Below are positions 1 to 9,069 of a stretch of 64,000 nucleotides of DNA, piece by piece. Each line of letters opens with the position of its first letter. Position 1 is the stretch's first letter. The notes beneath the pieces were generated by a model that did no database searches, was not told where the DNA came from, and saw only the letters and a list, made by a program, of their open reading frames with translations. This DNA is from Chryseobacterium sediminis (GTDB lineage: Bacteria > Bacteroidota > Bacteroidia > Flavobacteriales > Weeksellaceae): contig NZ_VUNZ01000001.1 of assembly GCF_008386505.1 (NCBI RefSeq), forward strand, positions 2,101,937 through 2,165,936. The letters run 5' to 3'. Made by a program: the position numbers and the translations under genes.

Positions 1-2
1 TG

Positions 3-1646
3 CTTCTGAATGAGACCTACAAAGGTTTTGTAAGAAGTGGAGCTTTACTGAATGAGGAAGACAAAGAAACATTAAAGAAAATCAGCATGGATCTTTCTTT
101 AAAATCTTTACAGTTCGGGCAGAATGTTCTGGCTTCTACGAATGCTTATTTCAAACACATCACCAATAAAGAAGATCTTGCCGGAATTCCTGAGGCTATC
201 ATTGATCAATATGCTGAGGAAGCTAAGGAAAGAAATCTGGAAGGCTGGGTAGTAACTTTGCAATATCCAAGCTATATTCCGTTTATGACGTATGCTGAAA
301 ACCGTGAGCTGAGAAAGGAACTGGCGCTGGCAAACGGTAAAAAATCCTTTGATGGCGGAGAGTTTGACAATCAGAACCTGATCAAAGAATTGCTTACTCT
401 AAAACAGCAGAAAGCTGAACTTATCGGATATAAAAACTATGCAGATTTTGTTCTGGAAGAAAGAATGGCGAAATCTCCGGTAAAAGTTTTTGATTTCTTA
501 AACGAGCTTTTAACCAAAGCAAAACCTTATGCTGATAAAGAAATTGAAGAATTAAAATCTTTAGCCAAAGCTGACGGAATTGAAGAAATGCAAGGGTATG
601 ACCACGCATTCTATGCTGAAAAACTTCGTAAACAAAAATTCGATCTGAATGATGAGGAATTAAAACCTTACTTCCCATTAGATCAGGTACAGGAAGCCGT
701 ATTCGGACTGGCAGGAAAGCTTTTCGGACTAACTTTTGAGGAAAAAAATGATATTCCTAAATACCACGAAGATGTAAAAGTATATGAAGTAAAAGATGCC
801 TTCGGCTCTGCTCAGGCTGGCAGCTACAAAGCATTATTATATGTTGATTATTTCCCAAGAAAAGGGAAAAGAGCCGGTGCATGGATGACCAGCTACAAAA
901 ATCAGTATAAACAAAATGGTGAAAATTCCCGTCCGCATATCTCAATCGTTTGTAATTTCAGCAAACCGACAAAAGATACTCCAAGTTTACTGACATTCCA
1001 GGAAGTGACTACATTGTTCCACGAATTCGGGCATGCTCTTCACGGAATGATGGCAGATACTCAATATCCTACCCTTTCCGGAACTTCTGTAAAATGGGAT
1101 TTTGTGGAACTTCCGTCTCAGTTTCTTGAAAACTTCTGTTATGAACCCGAGTTCTTAAAAACATTCGCCAAGCATTATAAAACCGGAGAAGTACTTCCTG
1201 ACGAGAAAATTGAAAAAATAGAACAGTCTAAAAACTTCATGGAAGGTTATCAAACCTTAAGACAGCTAGGTTTCGGGCTTCTGGACATGAACTACCATAC
1301 CAAAGTTGAAGAGTTGAAGAACGAAAGCATAAAAGATTTTGAGGATAAGTATACCAAAGCGACAACACTTTACCCTTCCAATTCTGAAACGGCCATGAGC
1401 CCAAGTTTCTCCCACATTTTCCAGGGCGGATATTCTGCCGGATATTATTCTTACAAATGGGCAGAAGTTTTGGATGCTGACGCTTTCCAGTATTTCAAAG
1501 AAAACGGAATCTTCAATCCTGAAATTGCAGCTAAGTATAAAGTATTGCTTTCTTCCGGAGGAACAAAAGATCCAATGGAGCTTTATAAAAATTTCAGAGG
1601 CAGTGAGCCGAAAGTAGAGAGCTTGTTGAAAAGAGCTTTTGGATAA
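3..1646 (+). CDS. M3 family oligopeptidase, C-terminal part (5' end outside window)
   Basis: The frame is open from base 3, so this is the last ~547 residues of a protein that begins upstream; the first ATG at 87 is internal. M3 enzymes (oligopeptidase A / dipeptidyl carboxypeptidase type) are zinc peptidases of about 680 residues that trim short peptides. The zinc motif HEFGH is at 1020-1034, with the third-ligand glutamate expected in the VELPSQFLENF stretch that follows. The C-terminal segment with HIFQGGYSAGYYSYKW is typical of the family. Whether it is periplasmic or cytoplasmic cannot be judged without the N-terminus. Confidence 0.93.
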   Translation, partial: LLNETYKGFVRSGALLNEEDKETLKKISMDLSLKSLQFGQNVLASTNAYFKHITNKEDLAGIPEAIIDQYAEEAKERNLEGWVVTLQYPSYIPFMTYAENRELRKELALANGKKSFDGGEFDNQNLIKELLTLKQQKAELIGYKNYADFVLEERMAKSPVKVFDFLNELLTKAKPYADKEIEELKSLAKADGIEEMQGYDHAFYAEKLRKQKFDLNDEELKPYFPLDQVQEAVFGLAGKLFGLTFEEKNDIPKYHEDVKVYEVKDAFGSAQAGSYKALLYVDYFPRKGKRAGAWMTSYKNQYKQNGENSRPHISIVCNFSKPTKDTPSLLTFQEVTTLFHEFGHALHGMMADTQYPTLSGTSVKWDFVELPSQFLENFCYEPEFLKTFAKHYKTGEVLPDEKIEKIEQSKNFMEGYQTLRQLGFGLLDMNYHTKVEELKNESIKDFEDKYTKATTLYPSNSETAMSPSFSHIFQGGYSAGYYSYKWAEVLDADAFQYFKENGIFNPEIAAKYKVLLSSGGTKDPMELYKNFRGSEPKVESLLKRAFG

Positions 1647-1681
1647 GACCTAAGTTCAGATTGTAACAAAAAAATAAATAT

Positions 1682-1712
1682 AAAAAGAACAGCATTTTGC
1701 TGTTCTTTTTTT
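1682..1712 (+). terminator. Intrinsic terminator after the M3 peptidase
   Basis: A 13-bp perfect stem (AAAAAGAACAGCA / TGCTGTTCTTTTT) with a 3-base loop runs into a T tract, 35 bases after the peptidase stop. Confidence 0.85.
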
Positions 1713-1777
1713 GATCTTAAGCCTTTAGATTCCCTTGAAAATATATAAATTAGTCGCTCAATAATCTCCTATTTCAC

Positions 1778-2197
1778 ATGACCATCCAAGAACAAATCAA
1801 AGAGTATATCAACACTCAGCCTGAAAAGAAACGCAATGATATGCAGGAACTCCACCAAATCATTCTGGAGCTTATACCCGCATGCCAGCTGTGGTTTCTT
1901 GATGGTAAAAACAGTGAAAATAAGACCGTTTCCAATCCTAATATCGGATATGGATTCTATACCATACAATATACCGACGGAAAAACCAAAGATTTTTATC
2001 AGATTGGAATGAGCGCCAACACCACCGGAATTTCAATCTATGTTCTTAACATTGCTGATAAGAGCTATCTCGCCACAACCTACGGTGATAAAATAGGGAA
2101 AGCCAGCGTAACCGGATATTGCATTAAATTCAAAGCTCTGAAAGATATCAACATTGAAATCCTGAAAGCAGCCATACTGGATGGTCTTAAAGAATAA
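1778..2197 (+). CDS. DUF1801 domain protein
   Basis: The 139-residue cytoplasmic protein matches the DUF1801 (YdhG-like) pattern: an N-terminal helix pair, then LWFLDGKN, NIGYGFY, a DFYQIGMSANTTGISIYV core strand, and the C-terminal KIGKASVTGYCIKFK motif followed by a helix with DINIEIL. The biochemical role of the family is not established. It stands alone between a terminator and the promoter of the next gene. Confidence 0.75.
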   Translation: MTIQEQIKEYINTQPEKKRNDMQELHQIILELIPACQLWFLDGKNSENKTVSNPNIGYGFYTIQYTDGKTKDFYQIGMSANTTGISIYVLNIADKSYLATTYGDKIGKASVTGYCIKFKALKDINIEILKAAILDGLKE

Positions 2198-2243
2198 TTT
2201 TTTAACCATATTAAAAAAACTAACCTATCTATTTTAAGAAAGC

Positions 2244-2251
2244 TAAATTTG
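2244..2251 (+). promoter_or_regulatory. TAnnTTTG promoter box for the TPR gene
   Basis: TAAATTTG matches the Bacteroidota -7 consensus and lies 41 bases before the ATG at 2293. No clear TTG -33 element is visible. Confidence 0.55.
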
Positions 2252-2292
2252 TACAGTATACAAAGCAATCATCCATTCTGTAATTTTAAATA

Positions 2293-2676
2293 ATGAGTAC
2301 AATAACACTAAGATTAGAAAACGTAAAAAAACTTCAGGCTAAAAGATGGGAAAATGAAGACCATTGGGACACTTTGAATGATCTGCTAGTCAAAGAACTG
2401 GATGAAATTTTACTTATTGAGCCTGAAAACACTTCGGCTTTGATTAATATAGGTGCTATTTATTCCGATATGGGAGAAAACGAAAAAGCTCTGGAGTATT
2501 TAAAGATGGCTTTACAATTAGGTTCTAAAGACAAAAATCTGTTTGTAAACCTGGCTATTGTACTTGTTTATATGGAGAAGCATCAGGAAGAATATTTAGA
2601 ATACCTTGAAGAAGCTGAAGATAAAACTGAAGATCCGCTTACTTTTAAAGCTTATTTTGATCCTCAATCCCGTTAA
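2293..2676 (+). CDS. Small tetratricopeptide repeat protein
   Basis: A 127-residue soluble protein without signal peptide. Residues ~45-95 contain at least one good TPR (ALINIGAIYSDMGENEKALEYLKMALQL) followed by a second helical pair (NLFVNLAIVLVYM). TPRs mediate protein-protein contacts; no partner is apparent. The next gene begins 26 bases downstream and may be co-transcribed. Confidence 0.75.
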   Translation: MSTITLRLENVKKLQAKRWENEDHWDTLNDLLVKELDEILLIEPENTSALINIGAIYSDMGENEKALEYLKMALQLGSKDKNLFVNLAIVLVYMEKHQEEYLEYLEEAEDKTEDPLTFKAYFDPQSR

Positions 2677-2702
2677 AATCTGTTCAATTAAAATTTAAAA
2701 CT

Positions 2703-2903
2703 ATGTTATTAGCCATATTACTTCCTTTCTTATCCTTCATCGTCCGCGGAAAAGTTCTCACCGGAATTATCTGCCTTATTTTACAGATTACGTTGATCGG
2801 ATGGCTTCCTGCCGCCATATGGGCCGTTCTTTCTTTAAACAATGAAAGAGCAGATAAACGTAATGACAAGCTGATTAAAGCAATGCGCAAAAATCAAAAG
2901 TAA
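2703..2903 (+). CDS. YqaE/Pmp3 family membrane peptide
   Basis: 66 residues with two hydrophobic segments: LLAILLPFLSFIVRG near the start and a longer segment GIICLILQITLIGWLPAAIWAVL. The second matches the Pmp3/UPF0057 signature (leucine-rich helix ending GW-P). These proteolipids are associated with salt and membrane-potential stress in other organisms. The C-terminus is a short charged tail. It closely follows the TPR gene on the same strand. Confidence 0.8.
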   Translation: MLLAILLPFLSFIVRGKVLTGIICLILQITLIGWLPAAIWAVLSLNNERADKRNDKLIKAMRKNQK

Positions 2904-2998
2904 TTTATCATTATATAATAGTTTCTGAACTTGCAGACAGAGAAATCCCCTGCATGAAACCACCTGATTTTTAGAAAGATTTGTAAGTGATTAAAATG

Positions 2999-3006
2999 TA
3001 TATTTG
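2999..3006 (+). promoter_or_regulatory. TAnnTTTG promoter box for the serine hydrolase
   Basis: TATATTTG lies 21 bases before ATG 3028, with a TTTG at 2980-2983 as possible -33 element (15-base spacing, slightly short). Its position makes a TTG start at 3004 impossible for this transcript and supports ATG 3028. Confidence 0.6.
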
Positions 3007-3027
3007 TTTCGTTGTCAATCACAAAAT

Positions 3028-4306
3028 ATGAAGCTTTTCACTTTTTTCTTCATTTTTATTTTTTCAATGAATTGTCCTGCTCAACAATATGAAAAAGAGC
3101 TGGACCAATATTTTATGGCACTAACGGATCTGAAAAATTTCAATGGAAATGTGAAGATTGCTAAAAACAACACTATTCTTCTTGATAAAACCTATAATAT
3201 TCAGGAAGCAGACAAAGCGTTAGGGGTAAATAAAAACAGTAAATTCATTATTGCATCGGTTTCAAAGATTTTTGTAAAGTATGGAATTTTGAAACTGGCT
3301 GAACAGGGAAAACTGAAGTTATCGGATACTCTCAATAAATACATTCCGGAGTTTCCCAGTGGTGAAAAAATTACTATTGAACACCTTTTATTTCATCAAT
3401 CAGGGCTTCCAAGAGAAATCAAAGATTATGAAAAGTATGATCATCTCAGTCTTGAAAAAATTATAGAGTTGGCCCAACAGGAATCTCTGCAATTTGAGCC
3501 CGGAACCCAGACGTTATATTCAAATGTCGGATATTTTATCCTGCATTATATTATTGGAAAGCTATCTGACAAAGGATACTGGAATTTTATCCAGACAGAA
3601 ATCATCAAAAAATATAAGTTAAAAAATACAGGTGAGTTTAATTCTGCTCAGTCATTATCTGATTTCGCTTATGGATTTTCGGGTGAAGATGGTAAAATCA
3701 CTCCTGTTTCCCATACCAATATCAATCGGTTTGAAACCGGAAATTATTTTTCAACCACCGACGATTTGTACAGTTTCAGCCAACAGCTTATTTCCGGAAA
3801 GAACCTCAGAAAAGACCTTGTTCTGAAAATGTTCGGGAAAAACAGCCAATTGGTACAGGCGGGAGGCAGACCTGGTTACAGAGCTTATTATTATCAGGAT
3901 CTGAAATCAGGAATCACCTTTATTTTTACTTCCAATTTTACCGATATTCCTTTTCAGAAAGTGACAGAAGATATTATTAATCTTTTGAATGGCCAGACTT
4001 ATTCTGTTCCTCGGAAGATTAACAAAAAAGCAATTGAAGTTCCTGATGAAATTCTTAAGCAATACACCGGAAAATTTGCCCTTGAAGCCGATCAGTCACA
4101 AGTTTTCAACATTATTTTAGAAAACCATTTTTTGTATACTCGACAAAGACGGCGAAAAGACCAAAATCTATCCTGAATCATCAACTTCTTTTTTTGATAA
4201 TCCTAAGTCTGAAGACGGTTATCAGTTTTTAAAAGGCAGCGATCAACAATATTACCTCATCATCATTTCAACCGGTGTTAAATTAAATACCAAAAGAATA
4301 CAATAA
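3028..4306 (+). pseudogene. Beta-lactamase-fold serine hydrolase, frameshifted near the C-terminus
   Basis: A class C beta-lactamase / penicillin-binding-type hydrolase exported by a signal peptide (MKLFTFFFIFIFSMNCPAQ). Catalytic motifs are intact: SVSK (S-x-x-K) and YSN (Y-x-N). The annotated frame stops at 4176 after an implausible arginine-rich tail. From 4142 the +1-shifted frame continues with no stop to TAA 4304-4306 and reads DKDGEKTKIYPESSTSFF..., a natural C-terminal domain. Deleting one T from the six-T run near 4129-4134 joins both frames (…NHFCILDKDGEK…). So either a recent single-base insertion or a sequencing error exists. The catalytic domain is complete, so the product may still function. 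Confidence 0.75.
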
Positions 4307-4400
4307 TCAACTTATTCATTTAAAGATCGAGAACAAACTAATTTTGGAAATTTAAAACACAAACAACTATATTGCATAACATAGTAATAGTAAATATTTA

Positions 4401-4408
4401 TATCTTTG
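4401..4408 (+). promoter_or_regulatory. TAnnTTTG promoter box for the second serine hydrolase
   Basis: TATCTTTG lies 19 bases before ATG 4428. The 10-base word TTGCATAACA occurs at 4372-4381 and again at 4406-4415, flanking and overlapping the box, so it could be a protein-binding direct repeat. Confidence 0.55.
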
Positions 4409-4427
4409 CATAACAAAATATAAAAAT

Positions 4428-5537
4428 ATGATTGTTAAAAAACTAATTCCCTTTTTGATACTGCCTTTGTTTTTTTGCAACATAACTGATGCTCAAACCA
4501 GTACAAAAAGATATGAAAAGAAAATTGACAGTATTATCCAGACAGAGTTCGGGAAGGAAAATGAGCCTGGCGGTGTTTTCCTAATTACTCAAAATGGAAA
4601 GAATCTTTACCGGAAAGCATTTGGAAAAGCCAATCTTGAACTCAACGTCAATATGACTCCGGAAAATGTTTTCCAGATCGGATCAATGACCAAACAGTTT
4701 ACCGCTGTGGCTGTTCTGATGCTTGAACAACAGGGAAAGCTCAATGTCAACGATCCTGTTTCCAAATACCTTAAAGATTATCCTAACGGAGACAAAATTA
4801 CCATTCATCATCTTCTGACCCATACGTCAGGAATTAAAGATTTTACCAAAATGAAATCCATTTCTTCTATTGCCCAAAAAGAGATGAAGCCAGAAGAAAT
4901 GGTTGATTTTTTCAAGAATGAACCTGTAGATTTTACACCTGGAGAAAAGTTTGATTACAACAATTCCGGATATGTGATTTTAGGCTATATTATTGAACTG
5001 GTTTCCGGAACTTCTTATGAAGATTTTATCAGGAAAAATATTTTTGACAAAGCAGGAATGTCTCATTCTTACTATGCTTCGGACAGGAAAGTGATCCCTC
5101 AAAGAGCTTATGGCTATCACAAAAAAGAACAGGGATTTGTAAATAAAACGGTCATCAGCTTCAGTGTTCCTTTTTCTTCTGGTTCATTGATGTCCACTGT
5201 GGATGATATGCTGAAATGGCAGCAGGCATTACTTCAGAATACTTTGCTGAATCCGGCAGAAACCCAAAAAGCATTTCAGAAATATAAATTAAACAATGGT
5301 GAAGAATTTACCTATGGATATGGATGGCACCTGAAAGATATTAATGGAACGCCTGACAGGGAACATGGCGGAAGTGTATTTGGATTTAAAAGTATGGGCG
5401 TTTATATTCCCCGTGAAGATATTTATGTGATAGGATTTAGCAACTGCGACTGCCACTCCCCTACTGAAATTACCAGAAATATTGCGAAGGCAACATTGAA
5501 TGAAGTTAAAACCTCATCAAAAACCCATAAAAAGTAA
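4428..5537 (+). CDS. Beta-lactamase-fold serine hydrolase, exported
   Basis: 369 residues with a signal peptide (MIVKKLIPFLILPLFFCNITDAQ), so periplasmic. Class C beta-lactamase / DD-peptidase fold: S-x-x-K is SMTK in QIGSMTKQFTAVAV, Y-x-N is YNN in FDYNNSGYVILG, and the third motif is HGG in REHGGSVFGF. Such proteins include esterases, D-aminopeptidases and penicillin-binding relatives, so the substrate cannot be named. It is a paralogue of the gene just upstream and has its own promoter. It ends one base before the convergent MFS gene. Confidence 0.88.
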   Translation: MIVKKLIPFLILPLFFCNITDAQTSTKRYEKKIDSIIQTEFGKENEPGGVFLITQNGKNLYRKAFGKANLELNVNMTPENVFQIGSMTKQFTAVAVLMLEQQGKLNVNDPVSKYLKDYPNGDKITIHHLLTHTSGIKDFTKMKSISSIAQKEMKPEEMVDFFKNEPVDFTPGEKFDYNNSGYVILGYIIELVSGTSYEDFIRKNIFDKAGMSHSYYASDRKVIPQRAYGYHKKEQGFVNKTVISFSVPFSSGSLMSTVDDMLKWQQALLQNTLLNPAETQKAFQKYKLNNGEEFTYGYGWHLKDINGTPDREHGGSVFGFKSMGVYIPREDIYVIGFSNCDCHSPTEITRNIAKATLNEVKTSSKTHKK

Positions 5538-6944
5538 TTATTTTTTATGTTTCATTTCAGGGAGAACATGATTGGGAACTTTAAAAACAGTAACAATCAC
5601 CAAAATCAAGCAGATAATGTTGATCAATACTGCAACTGAAAATGCATTGTGGTACTGTTGTACTGCAGGTTTCGTTCCCAGAAAATAGTAGAAAATACTT
5701 CCTACAGCAACAATTCCAATGATGGCAGCAATCTGCTGGAAGGTATTATAAACTCCGGATGCATTTCCAATCAACTTTTCAGACATTCCCGACAGGGCAA
5801 TATTGGCCAGCGAAGGAATAACTGAACCCACTCCCAGCCCATGTAAAAACAGCAGCAGGCAGAAAATGGGAAAACCGGTCTTCATATTGAATGAAAACAA
5901 CTGAAGAATAAGTATAACAATAATAAAGCTGAGCCCTGCAATCAGGGCTTTTTTCCCATATCTCAAAATTAATTTTACAGAAATCATGGATGCCAGTATA
6001 AATCCCAATCCCTGAAAGACAATAATTTCTCCGGCTTCTAACGGATTGATTTTTAATCCATCCTGAAAAAAAAGTGACAGAATATAAAAATAGGAATCCA
6101 GCATAATGAAAAAGAAGGAAACTGCGAGAATCCCCAGATTAAAATTCTTATAACGGAACAGCTCAAAATCAATCAGATAAGAACGCTTATTTTGTATTCT
6201 CATTTTTTGATTTTTTATAAAACTGAAAATAATTCCGGCTGAAATAACCATCAGTGAAGCATTTTTAAAATGAAACCCCTCATGTTCAGACATCGTAAGG
6301 GCATAGGTAGCGCAGAACAATCCGGCAGAAAGTGTTACAACTCCACTTACATTGAAAGATTCCTTTACTGAGGTTTTAGATTCATTTAATAATCTCAGAC
6401 TCAGAAAAACGGCTATAAGACATATAGGAACATTCATCAGAAAAATAAGTCTCCAGGATTCTTCCATAATCGTAAGAGATGAAAAATATCCTCCTAAAAA
6501 CTGTCCCATAATTGTTCCTATTCCAATAGTGATCCCATACCAACCCATCGCTTTTGTCCGTTCATGATGAACAGGAAATAAAATCTGTATTATTGAAAGT
6601 ACCTGAGGTGCCATCATTGCAGCACTTACCCCCTGTACAAATCTTGAAATAACAAGTTGTTTTGCTCCTGCAGAAATCCCACAGGCAATAGAGCTAATCA
6701 TAAAAGCAATTAATCCGATAATATAGATTTTTTTTCTTCCGTACAGATCACCCAACCGACCTCCGGTAATCAGAAAAGAAGCAAACCCGATAAGGTAGGA
6801 AGCGATCATAAACTGCATTTCACCATTGGAAGCATGAAGATCACGCTGTATGGAAGGTATAGACACATTAATGATAAAAATATCCATGATCGTCAACAGC
6901 TGACCAAATAATATCACTAATAATTTCAAATACTTATGTTTCAT
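5538..6944 (-). CDS. MFS drug efflux transporter, DHA2 (14-TM) type
   Basis: 468 residues, almost entirely membrane-spanning, consistent with 14 helices. Motif A (GGRLGDLYGRKKIY) follows helix 2, and the helix 1 region VILFGQLLTIMDIFIINVSIPSIQ is typical of the EmrB/QacA family of proton-coupled exporters in the inner membrane. It follows a TetR gene by 39 bases on the same strand, with a 14-bp palindrome in the gap that resembles the operator ahead of that regulator. The pair therefore looks like a ligand-induced efflux unit; the substrate is unknown. Confidence 0.9.
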   Translation of the reverse strand: MKHKYLKLLVILFGQLLTIMDIFIINVSIPSIQRDLHASNGEMQFMIASYLIGFASFLITGGRLGDLYGRKKIYIIGLIAFMISSIACGISAGAKQLVISRFVQGVSAAMMAPQVLSIIQILFPVHHERTKAMGWYGITIGIGTIMGQFLGGYFSSLTIMEESWRLIFLMNVPICLIAVFLSLRLLNESKTSVKESFNVSGVVTLSAGLFCATYALTMSEHEGFHFKNASLMVISAGIIFSFIKNQKMRIQNKRSYLIDFELFRYKNFNLGILAVSFFFIMLDSYFYILSLFFQDGLKINPLEAGEIIVFQGLGFILASMISVKLILRYGKKALIAGLSFIIVILILQLFSFNMKTGFPIFCLLLFLHGLGVGSVIPSLANIALSGMSEKLIGNASGVYNTFQQIAAIIGIVAVGSIFYYFLGTKPAVQQYHNAFSVAVLINIICLILVIVTVFKVPNHVLPEMKHKK

Positions 6945-6950
6945 TTTTAT

Positions 6951-6964
6951 ATAGATATATCTAT
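6951..6964 (-). promoter_or_regulatory. Candidate TetR operator between regulator and MFS gene
   Basis: ATAGATATATCTAT is a perfect 14-bp palindrome of form ATAGA-N4-TCTAT. The same ATAGA-N4-TCTAT pattern occurs at 7578-7591 in front of the TetR gene. Confidence 0.6.
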
Positions 6965-6983
6965 TTTTTAATATTCAAAAAAA

Positions 6984-7547
6984 TTAGGGTAGTAAACCCT
7001 GAACAATTTTTTTCACCTGATCAAAAGAATCATTTTGTTTACTGATTGTGGATGTTACCACCGCTCCTTCTATTAACAGGAAAATATTTTCTGATATTAA
7101 ATCGGTATCGGTAAGTTGTCCCTGCATTCCGTATTCTGTAACGAATGCTTTTATCAAATCTTTCTGTTTTTCTTTATGCTGTTTCGCAAAAGCAGAGACT
7201 GAGGGGTTTCCTTCTCCTATTTCAGAAACTATTTTTATGAAATGACAGCCTGCAAATTTAGAAGTCTGCTGTAGTTTCTTCCTGTAGTCAATGAGTGCCA
7301 GTAGTTTTTCTTTGGGTTCTGAAATTTTGGATATACTATTTTCAAATCCTTCAAACCAATGAAGCTCTTCTTTGATGAGATACGCCTGAAGAAGATCATT
7401 TTTAGATGAAAAGTGGTTATACAATGAGCCAATAGCAATATCAGCTTCCGCAATAATCTGGTTGATTCCTGTAGAATTGTACCCCTGTTTATAAAATAAA
7501 TCCGAAGCAACTCTGATAATCCTCTCGCGTACTTTTTCTTTTTTCAT
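6984..7547 (-). CDS. TetR/AcrR family transcriptional regulator
   Basis: 187 residues. The N-terminal helix-turn-helix reads RIIRVASDLFYKQGYNSTGINQIIAEADIAIGSLYNHFSSKNDLLQAYL, a standard TetR DNA-binding domain; the C-terminal half is the ligand-binding helical domain. It is transcribed toward the MFS exporter and divergently from the VOC lipoprotein gene. Palindromes ahead of it and behind it suggest it represses itself, the exporter and possibly the VOC gene. Confidence 0.9.
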   Translation of the reverse strand: MKKEKVRERIIRVASDLFYKQGYNSTGINQIIAEADIAIGSLYNHFSSKNDLLQAYLIKEELHWFEGFENSISKISEPKEKLLALIDYRKKLQQTSKFAGCHFIKIVSEIGEGNPSVSAFAKQHKEKQKDLIKAFVTEYGMQGQLTDTDLISENIFLLIEGAVVTSTISKQNDSFDQVKKIVQGLLP

Positions 7548-7561
7548 CGTGAAAATTTTTA

Positions 7562-7569
7562 CAAATCTA
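7562..7569 (-). promoter_or_regulatory. TAnnTTTG promoter box for the TetR gene
   Basis: TAGATTTG on the minus strand lies 14 bases before the ATG at 7547. The inverted repeat at 7574-7599 lies directly upstream of the box, between the expected -7 and -33 elements. Confidence 0.6.
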
Positions 7570-7573
7570 ATTA

Positions 7574-7599
7574 AAAAATAGATAAGTCTATCTATTTTT
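7574..7599. promoter_or_regulatory. Inverted repeat operator in the tetR / VOC divergent region
   Basis: AAAAATAGATA and TATCTATTTTT are exact 11-base inverted repeats around 4 bases. Inside it 7578-7591 has the ATAGA-N4-TCTAT form shared with the 6951-6964 palindrome. Confidence 0.65.
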
Positions 7600-7647
7600 A
7601 CAATACAGATAAAAACTTTATTTTAGATCAAAGAAATAATCACAGGT

Positions 7648-8115
7648 ATGAAATCATGGTCTTCCGTTTTCCTATTCTTATTGCTAATAACTGTATCTTG
7701 CAGTCAATCACAGAAATCCAACCCTATAAAAAATATGAAACCGACCAATCCTGTTGTCTATTTTGAAATCCCTGTGCATGATCTGGAACGTGCTGAAAAG
7801 TTCTATTCTGCTGTTTTCAACTTTAGTTTTGAGAAAGAAATCATTGACCGCTATGAGATGGCATTGTTTCCTTTTGAAGAAAAAAAAAGTGGGATTACAG
7901 GAGCTTTGGCCAAAGGAGATGTCTATAAACCTTCCAAAAGCGGTGTCATTATTTATTTTAAAACAGAAAATATTGATCATACTCTGGAAAAGGCTATTCA
8001 ACATGGAGGATCTGTTCTTTATCCTAAGAAAACAGATGAAAAGTATGGTTTTGCCGTAGCAGAATTTGAAGATTCAGAAGGAAACAGAATTGCACTGCAT
8101 GAGACGGTAAAATAG
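7648..8115 (+). CDS. VOC (glyoxalase-fold) protein with lipoprotein signal
   Basis: 155 residues. Residues ~33-155 are a single VOC domain (NPVVYFEIPVHDLERAEKFYSAVFNF ... FAVAEFEDSEGNRIALHE), similar to small glyoxalase/bleomycin-resistance-fold proteins that sequester or convert small molecules. Unusually, it is preceded in frame by a hydrophobic segment ending TVSC at residues ~15-18, a plausible lipobox, so the product may be a membrane-anchored exported form. An alternative cytoplasmic start is the ATG near 7735 (MKPTNP). It is divergent from tetR and shares the operator region. Confidence 0.78.
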   Translation: MKSWSSVFLFLLLITVSCSQSQKSNPIKNMKPTNPVVYFEIPVHDLERAEKFYSAVFNFSFEKEIIDRYEMALFPFEEKKSGITGALAKGDVYKPSKSGVIIYFKTENIDHTLEKAIQHGGSVLYPKKTDEKYGFAVAEFEDSEGNRIALHETVK

Positions 8116-8211
8116 GGATACCATTCGCTACATATTATTTTTTTAAATAAAATTAAAGCATATTTTGTATCTTTAAGTGACCATTTTTAAAAGATTATTT
8201 GGTAGATACCT

Positions 8212-8835
8212 ATGGCGGAAGAACTTTATTTCATCAAAACCAACCCTACTATTGCCAAAATTAATTTGTACAATAAGCTCGAACGCGAAGAGGAAAATAT
8301 TCTAAAATTTCTACCATCTGATGCAAAAGATACGCTTGAGAATATTAAAAACAAGGTAAAGGATTCTGTTGAAGAACTTACCCAGGAAGAACTTCTACTT
8401 ATTTTTCAATGGTTTAGTAAAGTGTATTCCTCAGATCATGAGGAAACTAAAACACAACTTTTCATTAATGGTATTGATCTTTTTTATGAAATACCGACAA
8501 ACGTTCATGCGGAAAACTTCCTTCAGATTCTTTCAGACTATGAAAAGCTCCTGAAACAGGACATGAATTATATTGTGGACTCCAAAAACTTCAATCAATT
8601 CCTGATCTACGGAATATTTCTCACAGAAATTATCAATAGAGGCCAACATGAGGATAATATACTTTGTGAATACCTGAAACCGGATAATCAGTCTTTATAT
8701 CTTTTGGCAGAAAACCAATGTGATTCAAAAGAATTTGACGGGAAAATCATTCCGGAGCTTCAACATCATTTTGCTGATCTGTATGATCTTACCAAGTTTT
8801 ACAAAGGTTCTATTATCAAACTCGAGCAGGAATAA
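8212..8835 (+). CDS. Uncharacterised acidic soluble protein
   Basis: 207 residues, no signal peptide or membrane helix, rich in Glu, Asp, Leu and predicted helices. I recognise no domain. A TATCTTTA near 8169-8176 could be a weak -7 element. It is flanked by unrelated genes and ends about 235 bases before a plus-strand terminator hairpin. Codon use is like the neighbours, so it is probably a genuine gene. Confidence 0.65.
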   Translation: MAEELYFIKTNPTIAKINLYNKLEREEENILKFLPSDAKDTLENIKNKVKDSVEELTQEELLLIFQWFSKVYSSDHEETKTQLFINGIDLFYEIPTNVHAENFLQILSDYEKLLKQDMNYIVDSKNFNQFLIYGIFLTEIINRGQHEDNILCEYLKPDNQSLYLLAENQCDSKEFDGKIIPELQHHFADLYDLTKFYKGSIIKLEQE

Positions 8836-9069
8836 AAACCTATCACTCACTTTTAGCTGTTCTGATGACTCCTTCATTCGTGTAGGAGTGAATTTCTTTA
8901 TTCATGTTCAATACAAAACTTTAAAATTTATGAGTTTAAAAATATTCTCCTGCTCATGTAACATTCCCGATTCAATAATTGTCTTGTATATATAATCGAA
9001 AGTAAACATTGATAAAAATTGTAACTGAGATTACTAAGAAATATTGAACCAGGATAAAAACTATACCTC

